This document shows, in pieces, positions 1 to 7,367 of a DNA stretch of 19,964 nt. Numbering within the stretch: the stretch's first letter is position 1; every line of letters begins with the position of its first letter. The notes under the pieces are model-generated. The model ran no database searches. It had not been told where the DNA came from and saw only the letters and a program-made list of their open reading frames with translations. The DNA is taken from NCBI GenBank assembly GCA_913030785.1, contig CAJWER010000022.1:1-19964 (forward strand). Direction: 5' to 3'. The stretch comes from an uncultured Chloroflexota bacterium (GTDB taxonomy: Bacteria > Chloroflexota > Dehalococcoidia > Lucifugimonadales > CAJWER01). Both the position numbers and the translations under genes were made by a program.

Positions 1-57
1 TGGCGCGCCATCAGCCCCGCCGAAGCGTCTAGTCTCGAATTCTCCGACAAAGGGATA

Positions 58-624
58 TCAGGCTATGTCGGTCCCAATCATCACTAGTCCAATGCCGATG
101 ACTGCGCCACTACCCAGCAGCATGAACCACCCCGTGACCAGACGAAGTACCATCCACTGAAATGCCAGGTAGAAGAACGAGATCGCGGCCAGGAGCATGA
201 GCACTGCTGGCGCCGCCGCCATTAACAGCCAAACTGCGTCTGTGTAGACGGACCGCAGTTCGATGGCAAAGAACAAGAACACAATTAGCGACACCACTGC
301 TACAAAACCGCTGTAGAAACCTATGGCTCGATCTTCGAATTCCCAAAGGCCGTGTGCCGCGACGCCAAAGGTGTAGGCGATCCAGACCATCATCAGCGCC
401 TTTAGAACCGTCATTTCAGTTAGGACCTTCGCTGCGTCCGCCTTGTCGTTGACCACAAGCAGCGTCGCATCCATAGTCCCGCCCAGCGCGAAGATGCCGA
501 GGGCTAGTAGTCCCAGCCCGCCGACCAGGACGCCCATCGTGCGCCCCTCCGAGTACAGGCCGAGTATGTACCACGACTGCGTAAACAGGGCCGCACCGAT
601 CAGGATGAAAAATATGCCTTCCAT
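58..624 (-). CDS. Six-helix integral membrane protein, function unknown
   Basis: A 188-residue hydrophobic protein with six likely membrane helices, at about residues 4-24, 29-49, 73-93, 100-122, 131-155 and 163-186. It has no signal peptide and few charged residues. The ATG at 624 is preceded by a strong ribosome site (AAGGAGG) at the right distance, so the start is secure. Its size, the six-helix layout and the glycine-rich second helix, followed by a D-R-A-I-G-F-Y-type loop into helix 4, faintly recall the AmiS/UreI amide/urea channel family. I cannot show that from the sequence and do not assign it. It follows the dehydrogenase operon on the same strand after a gap of about 250 bases, so it is probably transcribed separately. 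Confidence 0.8.
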   Translation of the reverse strand: MEGIFFILIGAALFTQSWYILGLYSEGRTMGVLVGGLGLLALGIFALGGTMDATLLVVNDKADAAKVLTEMTVLKALMMVWIAYTFGVAAHGLWEFEDRAIGFYSGFVAVVSLIVFLFFAIELRSVYTDAVWLLMAAAPAVLMLLAAISFFYLAFQWMVLRLVTGWFMLLGSGAVIGIGLVMIGTDIA

Positions 625-719
625 GGCTCCTCCTTGGTTATTGCCAGAGGTCCCGTCGGGTGGCGATTAACCACCGCGCGATGAACTTCGCCGGACGCTG
701 ACTCTAGCGCACGTAGACT

Positions 720-732
720 AATGTGACACATT
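720..732. repeat. Short perfect inverted repeat upstream of the membrane-protein gene
   Basis: AATGTG-A-CACATT, six-base arms around one central base, about 100 bases upstream of the ATG at 624. It contains a TGTGA half-site as used by CRP/FNR-type regulators but lacks their usual spacing. It could be a small operator or chance. The rest of 625-871 holds no gene and no clear terminator for the E2 gene that ends at 872. Confidence 0.2.
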
Positions 733-871
733 CCCATGCGGGCTGTCTAGGCGTAGTCTGGCACAAAATTCGGGGAATATTGGCTGGGGCATCGGGTGTG
801 GGACAAGCTCAAGTAGTTCGAAGCATCATCCGGAGCCGCACTTGCTAGCCAGAACTAGGCACCACTGCACA

Positions 872-2050
872 TCATTTAAAGATGGCCGCCGGTCGTTCTA
901 CGAGCTGTTGGAGGCGTCGCAGGAAACCTGCCGCGACCGCGCCGTCAATGACCTGGTGGTCCACTGTCAGGCTAACGGTCATCATCTCTCGTATGACCAC
1001 CTCGCCACGTCGTACCACTGGTTTCTCGACCGACCGCCCGGCACCCAAAATTGCGCTCTGACCGGCGTTTAGTATAGGCGTGAAGCCGTCGACGGAGCCT
1101 AGCACGCTGACTGTGAACGTACCTCCCGCCAGGTCGCCCGAACGGAGTTCACCCGTCCTGGCCCTCTCCGCAAGGGCCGTGATCTCCGTTGCCAACTGGT
1201 CGATGTCCATCGACTCGACACCTTTGACCACAGGTACGATCAATCCCTCATCGAGGGATACGGCGACCCCTACGTTAATCTCGTCATAGTGGTATATGGT
1301 TCCACCTGCGAGGACGCTGTTCAGTTTTGGGTTCCTGCGAAGCGCCTCGGCACAGGCCTTGATCAGGACGTGGGCCAGGGACACGGTATCGTCCGCGTTG
1401 GCCGAATGCTCTCTCCTGATCCGCTGCGCTTCGGTCACGTCCAGGTCCAGGAAGAACGAGAGCTGGGCCGTCTCTGCGATGCTTCGACGCATGTGCTCGG
1501 CGATCGTCTTTCGCATCCCCTCAATAGTGGTCGTGCTGGCCGGCGCGCCGAGGCCCGGTGGCGTGGTCGAGGCTGATTCTTCTGTCGACGCGTCGGAGTG
1601 GCCGCGAACGTCGGCCTCGATAACCCTACCTCTGGGGCCCGTGGCTGTCACCTCGGAGATGTCGATGCCCAGCTTCACCGCCAGACGGCGTGCCCCCGGG
1701 GTTGAGGGCACGGCGGTGCCCGCAAGTGACGGCTTTGTGTCAGTCCTGGCTGGTGCAGCGGATGCGGATGTGGTCGGCGCCGCAGCCGGGGCGTCCGGCT
1801 CAGGAGGAGCCTCCCCTTCATCGAGCAGGTAGGCCATAACCACGTCTACCTGGACCGTGTCTCCCTCGGCAGCGAGTGTGTGGAGGACGCCGTTGCGGGT
1901 GGCCTCCAGTTCGTAGTTGAGTTTTTCGGACTCGATCTCGGCGATTACCTCGCCCTGGGTGACAGTCTCTCCGGACGCCTTCGCCCACTTCGCGATGGTC
2001 CCCTCAGTCATGAAGTCACCCAGCCTGGGCATGATGATGCGTTCGGCCAT
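872..2050 (-). CDS. Dihydrolipoamide acyltransferase (E2) of a 2-oxoacid dehydrogenase complex
   Basis: The core E2 enzyme moves the acyl group from E1 through its lipoyl arm to coenzyme A. The 392 residues hold one lipoyl domain (about 1-78, lipoylated Lys43 in ESEKL), an Ala/Pro/Thr-rich linker (79-112), a peripheral-subunit-binding domain (about 113-148, with the G-P-x-G-R-V motif), a second linker and the catalytic domain (about 170-392). The active-site motif is DHQVIDG with His365 and Asp369; the usual Arg after His is Gln. It is the last gene of the E1 alpha-E1 beta-E2 operon, 74 bases behind E1 beta, with a GAGGA ribosome site about 10 bases before ATG. One lipoyl domain and the partner E1 type fit a pyruvate or acetoin complex; branched-chain oxoacids cannot be excluded. 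Confidence 0.95.
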   Translation of the reverse strand: MAERIIMPRLGDFMTEGTIAKWAKASGETVTQGEVIAEIESEKLNYELEATRNGVLHTLAAEGDTVQVDVVMAYLLDEGEAPPEPDAPAAAPTTSASAAPARTDTKPSLAGTAVPSTPGARRLAVKLGIDISEVTATGPRGRVIEADVRGHSDASTEESASTTPPGLGAPASTTTIEGMRKTIAEHMRRSIAETAQLSFFLDLDVTEAQRIRREHSANADDTVSLAHVLIKACAEALRRNPKLNSVLAGGTIYHYDEINVGVAVSLDEGLIVPVVKGVESMDIDQLATEITALAERARTGELRSGDLAGGTFTVSVLGSVDGFTPILNAGQSAILGAGRSVEKPVVRRGEVVIREMMTVSLTVDHQVIDGAVAAGFLRRLQQLVERPAAIFK

Positions 2051-2124
2051 CTATGAAATCCTCGTTTGCGGAATTAGGTATCCGGGCAGGGGCACGATGA
2101 TGTGTTTGCCCCCCGGTGAAATCC

Positions 2125-3153
2125 TCATTCGAGGACTTCGTTGGCCGCTTCGACTACCCGCTCAACGGTAGGTACGTAAAGGGCCTCTAGGGGATTGCTG
2201 TACGGCACAGACGTATGTGGAGGGGTTACCCGTCGCGGGGGCGCGTCAAGGTAATCAAATGCCTCCTCGGCGATCAGCGCCGAAAGATCGCTAGCAATGC
2301 TGCATCGAGGGTAGTCCTCATCCACTATGACGGCCCTTCGAGTCTTCCGGACAGAGGCGAGCACTGTTTCATCGTCCATCGGCGATAAGGAGAGGAGGTC
2401 GACGACCTCGGCCGAGAATCCGCGAGACTCAAGCTCCGCAGCGGCCTGCAGACACAGATGTGTCGTGTAGCCGATACCGATGAGGGTGATGTCGGCGCCT
2501 TCACGAGCGATGCGCGCCTTGCCGATAGGCACCGTGTACGCCTCTTCGGGCACGTGGCCAGCGGGCTTGAATCCCATGAGCTGCCGGTTGTTGAAGATGA
2601 TCACGGGATCGTTGTCGCGTATCGCGGCGGTCATCAGCCCTTTCGCGGTGTAGGGATCCGATGGAACGACGCACTTCAAGCCAGGGAAATGTGTGAACAC
2701 CGAATACAGGGTTTCCGAGTGCTGCGCCGCCGAGCCCGTCCCAGCGCCCATAGCGGTCATGATTGTGAGAGGAACATTGACCTTCCCACCGAACATGTAG
2801 TGCATCTTGGCAGCGTTGTTGACAATCTGGTCGGCGCACACGCCGAAGAAGCCTACGTACATCAACTCGACGACAGGTCGGAGCCCCGTGGCCGCCGCTC
2901 CAACACCAGCCCCAATGAATCCAGCCTCTGATATTGGTGTGTCGCGGACACGGGCCGCTCCGAACTCAGGGTAGAGTCCTTTTGTCAGCCGCATCGCACC
3001 GCCCCAGGCGTCTTCCTTGCCCTTCCGTCCAGCCGCACCGGCGGCGTCCTCGCCCATGACGATGACCTTTGGGTCGCGGCGCATCTCCTGCGCGATGGCT
3101 TCGTTGATGGCCTGAATAAAGGATATCTGTCTTGTCGCCTCGGCCTGTACCAT
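2125..3153 (-). CDS. 2-oxoacid dehydrogenase E1 component, beta subunit (acetoin/pyruvate type)
   Basis: A 342-residue beta subunit of the thiamine-diphosphate-dependent E1 decarboxylase. The N-terminal half has the E1-beta hallmarks (I-x-x-A-I-N-E-A, V-I-V-M-G-E-D, then a glycine-rich loop), and the C-terminal half is a transketolase-C domain with V-V-D-L-x-S-L-S-P-x-D and a V-D-E-D-Y loop. The frame is open 12 codons further upstream, to 3189, but the ATG at 3153 has GGAGG six bases before it, so I start there. The alpha subunit gene lies 70 bases upstream. Alpha and beta together form the heterotetramer that loads the E2 lipoyl arm. Confidence 0.95.
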   Translation of the reverse strand: MVQAEATRQISFIQAINEAIAQEMRRDPKVIVMGEDAAGAAGRKGKEDAWGGAMRLTKGLYPEFGAARVRDTPISEAGFIGAGVGAAATGLRPVVELMYVGFFGVCADQIVNNAAKMHYMFGGKVNVPLTIMTAMGAGTGSAAQHSETLYSVFTHFPGLKCVVPSDPYTAKGLMTAAIRDNDPVIIFNNRQLMGFKPAGHVPEEAYTVPIGKARIAREGADITLIGIGYTTHLCLQAAAELESRGFSAEVVDLLSLSPMDDETVLASVRKTRRAVIVDEDYPRCSIASDLSALIAEEAFDYLDAPPRRVTPPHTSVPYSNPLEALYVPTVERVVEAANEVLE

Positions 3154-3223
3154 GTCAGTCCTCCGGGAATGCCATCTGGACAACGGCATATCGATCGTTA
3201 ATCTGTTGTAGGCTCGGCCTCAA

Positions 3224-4207
3224 CTACGGATACGAAATATAGACCTCGGTGGTAAGCTCTTCGGGCTCGGGATATGGGCTTTCGTTGGCGAAGGTGCTGG
3301 CCTCGGCGATATCGTCTGCGGCCTGCTGCTCGAGGGCCTGAATCTCGGCTTCGGTGGCGGTGTTCGTTTCAACCAGGTGCGCCTTCAGCGCGGCAAGGCA
3401 GTCCTTGCTCTTGTAGTAGGCTTCTTCCTCTTCGTCACGATAGGCCAGTGGGTTGTCTGCACCGAAGTGGCCCATATAACGGTAGGTCTGAGCTTCGATC
3501 AGCGTGGGCCCGTCCCCGGCACGCGCCCGCCTGACGGCCTCGCCGCCGACCTCGTACATCTCCAGGGCCGACTGGCCGTCGACCACGACACCCGGCATGC
3601 CGTAGCCCGCAGCGCGGTTTGCGACGGACATCCCGGCTACGGAGTATTCGAAAGGCGTGGACTGGGCGTAGCGGTTGTTTTCACATACGAACAGGACGGG
3701 TAGTTTCCAAATACCTGCCAGATTCATGGCCTCATGCAGGGTCCCTTGGGCGGCCGCGCCGTCCCCGAAAAACACGACGCTGACCCCATCTGTGCCTTCA
3801 ATCTGAGCGGTAAGAGCCGCTCCGGTGGCCACCGGTATGTTTGAGCCGACAATACCGTTGGCGCCAAGCATACCCTTGTCGATGTCGGCAATATGCATCG
3901 TGCCGCCCTTGCCCTTGTTCGTACCGGTCGACTTGCCCAGAAGTTCGGCCATCATCTTCTTCACGCTGACGCCCTTGGCGATGCAGTGATGGTGGCTGCG
4001 ATGGGTGCCGAATATGAAGTCGTCGTCCCTAAGGTGGGCGCATATTCCCGTGGGCACCGCCTCCTGGCCGATTGCAGAGTGCATACCCCGAAGCTTTCCG
4101 GCGTCGGCTTCCCGCCTGGCCTGCTCCTCGAAGCGGCGTATGGTCACCATGGTTCGATACATCCACAGGAGAGTCTTGGTGTCTGGGGCAGTACTGGTGG
4201 TAGCCAT
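3224..4207 (-). CDS. 2-oxoacid dehydrogenase E1 component, alpha subunit (acetoin/pyruvate type)
   Basis: A 327-residue thiamine-diphosphate-binding alpha subunit. The cofactor motif runs from GDG at 148-150 to NN at 177-178, the expected length. The H-S-A-I-G-Q-E-A segment near residue 43, the G-T-H-R-x-H-x-H loop near 67, and the YRYMGHFGAD stretch followed by Y-R-D-E-E-E are typical of the short single-subunit alphas of acetoin and pyruvate dehydrogenases. The frame is open to 4255, but the ATG at 4207 has GGAGG six bases upstream and is the natural start. It is the first gene of the E1 alpha-E1 beta-E2 operon, with a strong promoter candidate about 70 bases upstream. Substrate choice between pyruvate and acetoin cannot be read from the sequence. 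Confidence 0.95.
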   Translation of the reverse strand: MATTSTAPDTKTLLWMYRTMVTIRRFEEQARREADAGKLRGMHSAIGQEAVPTGICAHLRDDDFIFGTHRSHHHCIAKGVSVKKMMAELLGKSTGTNKGKGGTMHIADIDKGMLGANGIVGSNIPVATGAALTAQIEGTDGVSVVFFGDGAAAQGTLHEAMNLAGIWKLPVLFVCENNRYAQSTPFEYSVAGMSVANRAAGYGMPGVVVDGQSALEMYEVGGEAVRRARAGDGPTLIEAQTYRYMGHFGADNPLAYRDEEEEAYYKSKDCLAALKAHLVETNTATEAEIQALEQQAADDIAEASTFANESPYPEPEELTTEVYISYP

Positions 4208-4276
4208 TATCGGCCTCCGAAGCAGGCATCTGAATGTCTCGCGCACGGCGAGCAAGGCAGCCTGAAGAGTGGCCGG

Positions 4277-4285
4277 ATTATAGCA
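4277..4285 (-). promoter_or_regulatory. Extended -10 promoter of the dehydrogenase operon
   Basis: On the minus strand TGCTATAAT is a perfect extended -10 element. A weak -35 match (TAGCAA) sits 18 bases upstream. Transcription would start near 4270, giving a leader of about 60 bases to the E1 alpha ATG at 4207. It lies in the 162-base gap between E1 alpha and the upstream Nudix gene, so the dehydrogenase genes can be expressed independently of the Nudix gene. Confidence 0.65.
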
Positions 4286-4367
4286 TACGGGGATGCGCCG
4301 TTGCTATGCGGCGGGTGCATTGAGCCGGGGGTTGCAGAGGCGGCAGTGTTGCTTGGGATGAGGTCGT

Positions 4368-4805
4368 TCATGAGGAGACGTCAAGACCTGCCAACAACTC
4401 TCCCTGGCCCGCGATCAGGTCTGGAACCCCGTTCGGCAACTCTGCCCAGAAGAACTCGAATGCGATTGGCTCAGACCGTCCCCCCGAGGTCTCGCAATGA
4501 ACCCATGTCGGCGGCGCCTCTCCCAGAAAAGACACATGGTAGAAGTGGCGCCGATGAATCTCCGCCTTGCCAAGGGGCGACATGTCGTACTCTCTGACCC
4601 CAAGAAAGGAGAGAATGTTCAGGTCGCTGAGGCCGGTCTCTTCACGGACCACGCGAAGTATGGCATCGTTCAGGGATTCACCTGCCTCGACGGTGCCGGC
4701 GGGTACCTGAATCCTGGCACCGGGGCTATTAGGGTGGCTGAAGACAAGGAGTTTATCTCTTTGTGTAACGTAGCCAACCACCTTGTCCACGGTGATTTTC
4801 GACAT
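4368..4805 (-). CDS. Nudix-family hydrolase with an altered Nudix box
   Basis: A 145-residue single-domain Nudix protein, which would hydrolyse a nucleoside diphosphate linked to another moiety. The Nudix box lies at residues 37-59 and matches G-x5-E-x7-R-[E]-U-x-E-E-x-G-U except for one position: the Glu after the Arg is Val52 (R-V-V-R-E-E-T-G-L). In MutT the equivalent Glu53 is a metal ligand or catalytic residue. The frame is open from a GTG at 4838, but the ATG at 4805 begins the recognisable domain and has a purine-rich GGGGAAA upstream. It lies upstream of the dehydrogenase operon on the same strand, but that operon has its own promoter. Substrate unknown. Confidence 0.85.
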   Translation of the reverse strand: MSKITVDKVVGYVTQRDKLLVFSHPNSPGARIQVPAGTVEAGESLNDAILRVVREETGLSDLNILSFLGVREYDMSPLGKAEIHRRHFYHVSFLGEAPPTWVHCETSGGRSEPIAFEFFWAELPNGVPDLIAGQGELLAGLDVSS

Positions 4806-5047
4806 GCTGAGTTTCCCCGCTGCCGGCCCGCGCGGCACACACTTTCGTCTGAGAAAGCGCGGCCACGGGTATGGTACTCAGAGGCGTGGCCATTCGTGAA
4901 ACATGCAGAGAATTACCAGTGCTCTCCCCAGAACAACGCTGGGTCTCGTTTGGCGTCGGCGGAACGAACTCGACCGTGGTCAACTTCGCCTGCTCGCCCG
5001 AATAACCATTGAGATAAACCGGACCCCCTCACACAAGGAACGACGGG

Positions 5048-5071
5048 ACTGTCGGGACAGGTCCCGACAGT
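5048..5071. repeat. 24-base near-perfect palindrome
   Basis: Arms of 11 bases (ACTGTCGGGAC and GTCCCGACAGT) around a 2-base centre. No T-run follows on either strand, so it is not a classical terminator. It lies in the otherwise empty 348-base gap between the Nudix gene start (4805) and the end of the small gene at 5154. It could be an operator, a cruciform site or an RNA-processing stem. Confidence 0.6.
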
Positions 5072-5153
5072 ACTGGCAGGCACCTGAACGCATGCAACTG
5101 GATTCTTAATGCTAGCGGTTGCCGCTCGCCGTATTGACGAACAAGAGACGACA

Positions 5154-5444
5154 TTACGCAGAGACTTTGCGAGGCCTTCCGCGCTTGCCGGTTGTCTTCA
5201 GCCAGAAGTAGATCACCTGACCGTCTTTCTTGATAACCAGGTCCTTGCCCCGCAGCCTTCCAGCATCACCAAGACGCCGACGGACCGTCCTCAGGGTCTC
5301 GCCTTTCTTTGCCTGAAGTCGACCGGCCTGGCCGCCGCTCAGCCCCTCGATGAAATCTATGTATTCTCGAAGCGACTCGGCGCGAGCCGTGCTAGTCGTC
5401 CTAAGCTCTGCCTCTGACCTCGATACGACCTCCAACTGCGGCAT
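5154..5444 (-). CDS. Small basic protein, probably DNA-binding
   Basis: A 96-residue protein rich in Arg and Lys. Residues about 45-80 read as a basic helix (T-L-R-T-V-R-R-R-L) followed by a short strand pair with a turn (D-L-V-I-K-K-D-G-Q-V-I-Y-F-W-L), like a small winged-helix fold. The tail G-K-R-G-R-P-R-K is a classical AT-hook core (G-R-P). The ATG at 5444 is preceded by GGGAGG at five bases, and a convincing promoter lies at 5472-5500. I do not recognise the family. DNA binding is inferred from the basic helix, wing-like strands and AT-hook tail. The AT-rich spacer next door would be a natural target. Confidence 0.75.
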   Translation of the reverse strand: MPQLEVVSRSEAELRTTSTARAESLREYIDFIEGLSGGQAGRLQAKKGETLRTVRRRLGDAGRLRGKDLVIKKDGQVIYFWLKTTGKRGRPRKVSA

Positions 5445-5471
5445 TTTGCCCTCCCAATGTGTGATGGAAAG

Positions 5472-5500
5472 ATTGTACCATTCGGGGGATTTTTATTGAA
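5472..5500 (-). promoter_or_regulatory. Promoter of the small basic protein
   Basis: On the minus strand TTCAAT (-35), 17 bases, then TACAAT (-10) with TG in the extended position (TGGTACAAT). Predicted start about 5465, giving a leader of about 20 bases. It sits at the edge of the AT-rich spacer 5480-5650. The remaining bases to 5826 hold no other gene that I can support. Confidence 0.55.
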
Positions 5501-5826
5501 GCATACGAAAAAACCTGTAAATGTCCAAAACGCATAGATTCAGGAGTATAGTTGGGTCTAGGGCAGTCAGAAATAGCCGATTTTATCTAATAAAAGGTAT
5601 TGATAGTGTGTCACTGGAAGTCATGTTCAAAACAACCTCTAGGAACAAAAGCGAAGTGCAAAGTGTATGAAATTCATGTGTGGAGAGCGACGGTGAATCT
5701 CGCGCGAAGTGTCGTTGGCTCCATCGCAGCGACCGGTGTAGCCACTACGGACTCGTGTCTGAACGGAATCCAGTACAATCTGCGTATTAGGCGGCGGTCC
5801 GGTTTCCGCACCGAGGAGGCTGAACA

Positions 5827-6471
5827 ATGAGATCGTCGAAGATGGTATTGATCGCACTAACAGCCCTTCTTGTAGCTGCATGCTCCGGTGACAGTGAACC
5901 CTCTGTGGTTGGCGAGGACTCCTCGGACGCACCGACCCCTGCCGCGAGCCCTGCAGTCGCCGAGACCTCCTTCGTCGACGCCAGGGAATGTGTCCCAGGG
6001 TTGCCGATAGAAGAACAGAAGAAACGACTCGTGGCGATAGCTAGCAAACAGTTCTCCGGAGTCACCGCCCATGACTCGGAAATGACCCGTCTTCACTATG
6101 ACCCCGATGCACGGGATCGGCGTCAGGGTGGGATCTGGGTTGTGGTCGAATTTAATGGAGACGAGCTTGAAACAATAGCGGAAAAAAAGGCAGCACTCGA
6201 CGCTCAGATGCAAGATGCGTACGAGGTGCTGTACAGCGCTGGCTGCGAAGATCTTGTTCAGGTGGACCTGACCGCTCGATCGATGGCAGTTGCGATTGGC
6301 GGCATTGAGGGAAGCGTGGTCCAATCCCTAGCGGCAGTCTACAAAACGCGGCTCACCCGCGAAGCAGCCGACACCGTCGACTGGTCGAGCAAGGACTCCC
6401 TCGATTTCAACGAGATATGGGAGACCTTGCTGCTGAACGTCAGGTGGAAGAGGGAGCTTGAAGACGAGTAG
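5827..6471 (+). CDS. Lipoprotein of unknown function, paralogue of the one at 11273-12076
   Basis: A 214-residue secreted lipoprotein. The signal peptide ends in a lipobox L-V-A-A-C with Cys19 as the lipidated residue. A short Ser/Pro/Ala linker follows to about residue 55. The folded part begins near a conserved Cys (E-C-V-P) and contains P-I-E-E-Q-K, DPDARDRRQGGIW, K-K-A-A-L-D-x-Q-M-x-D-A-Y, S-A-G-C, V-D-L-T, and closes with D-W-S-S-K-D-S-L-D-F-N-E-I-W-x-x-L-L-L-N-x-R-W. Two Cys in the body may form a disulfide. The same motifs in the same order occur in the lipoprotein at 11273-12076. The start is fixed by GAGGAGG seven bases before ATG. I do not recognise the family. No catalytic signature is visible; a ligand-binding or structural envelope role is possible. 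Confidence 0.85.
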   Translation: MRSSKMVLIALTALLVAACSGDSEPSVVGEDSSDAPTPAASPAVAETSFVDARECVPGLPIEEQKKRLVAIASKQFSGVTAHDSEMTRLHYDPDARDRRQGGIWVVVEFNGDELETIAEKKAALDAQMQDAYEVLYSAGCEDLVQVDLTARSMAVAIGGIEGSVVQSLAAVYKTRLTREAADTVDWSSKDSLDFNEIWETLLLNVRWKRELEDE

Positions 6472-6472
6472 G

Positions 6473-7102
6473 CTATGGTCGATTGCTGAGCCCAAGATAC
6501 CGGTCCGCGAGGTGGCCGAGCAGCCCCTCCCGCCTCAACGGATGCGTGATTTGCCACTCGAATTCGTTCGGATGCGTCTTTCCTGCTAGCAACCACTTGA
6601 TCTCATTCTTGTCTAGCTGCGACTGAAGAGGACGCCTTCATCTGTTCGATGCCCGCGAGCTTTTGCTCCATTGCCTCGTCAAACATCCGCTCCGTCTCGT
6701 CAGGGTCGCCGTGCTCAAACGCACGCTCAATCGCATCATCGATCTCCGAGGCTCTCCGGATGGCGGCGTCCAGGCTGTGCCAGGTTGTGTAGTCCACGTT
6801 ACACGAGGCGAGAATCTTTGCCCGTAGGAAGGCAACTCGCTCAAGGTCGCGATTCGCAGCCGACACAATCTCCTTGGCATGGCGCAATACCTCGAGAAGT
6901 GCCGGGCTGTCGGCATCGAGGTGCAGGGAATTCCGGAATCGAGAACCCGCTGTGATCCCGCGGGATCTTGTCTCTAGAAGGTTGCTCAGTGTGAGGCGCG
7001 CCGTGGCCTTGGGGCTGCGAATCGCTCCTTCCGTCCGTAGAGGACTCGCCAAGCCGCAACAATTGGAACAAGCAGTGCCACGCCGGCGACGAGGTACCTC
7101 AT
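6473..7102 (-). pseudogene. Membrane-anchored hypothetical gene broken by two compensating frameshifts
   Basis: The ATG at 7102 has a perfect AGGAGG five bases upstream and begins a membrane anchor (MRYLVAGVALLVPIVAAW) that stops after 38 codons. The protein-like signal then continues in another frame from about T-A-R-L-T-L-S-N-L-L-E through a helical segment rich in Glu/Asp/Arg to A-G-I-E-Q-M-K. It then returns to the first frame for L-D-K-N-E-I-K-W-L-L-A-G-K ... H-L-A-D-R-Y-L-G-L and a TAG at 6473. The two shifts cancel, and 630 bases is exactly 210 codons. The simplest reading is one intact ancestor of about 209 residues with an N-terminal anchor and a helical cytoplasmic or periplasmic domain. 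Family unknown. It may be a decaying gene or carry sequencing errors. It ends one base from the stop of the convergent lipoprotein gene. Confidence 0.6.
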
Positions 7103-7331
7103 GACTTCCTCCTGATTTCGCTTCGTCTACTTGGTAACACCTCGCCCCGGCCAGGGTACTACGAAAAGACCAGCTGGGTGTGGGGGCTTGGCTTGTCATC
7201 ACGGTGGAAGAGCGAGCAGTGAAGGAGTCGTAGAGTGCCCTACAGGAGGGCTGGGACAGTCAGGTTTAGCTGGGCTAGGCTTGATGACTAGGAGATGTGG
7301 CGAACAGCGGGAGGGGTAGGAGTCACGTGGC

Positions 7332-7355
7332 AAAAAATCGAGCTTCGGGCCGATT
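7332..7355 (-). terminator. Possible weak intrinsic terminator after the cytidylyltransferase gene
   Basis: On the minus strand AATCG, a 10-base loop, CGATT and then TTTT, beginning about 13 bases after the TGA at 7368. The stem is short and AT-rich, so strength is doubtful. The rest of 7103-7331 shows no gene; apparent open frames there have no ribosome site or recognisable content. Confidence 0.3.
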
Positions 7356-7367
7356 CGCGCGGGACAA

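Noticed and set aside
1296..1832. Long plus-strand open frame inside the E2 gene
   Set aside because: It lies opposite the linker and catalytic parts of a clear E2 protein, has no ribosome site and no recognisable product.
3893..4597. 234-codon plus-strand open frame across the E1 alpha start and Nudix gene
   Set aside because: It is antisense to two well-supported genes and to a strong promoter, and the product has no protein-like features.
5048..5071. Intrinsic terminator
   Set aside because: There is a strong stem, but no T-run on either strand and it is far from both gene ends.
6603..7202. Intact 199-residue gene starting at 7202
   Set aside because: The first 60 residues are not protein-like and there is no ribosome site, whereas ATG 7102 in another frame has a perfect site and a membrane anchor.
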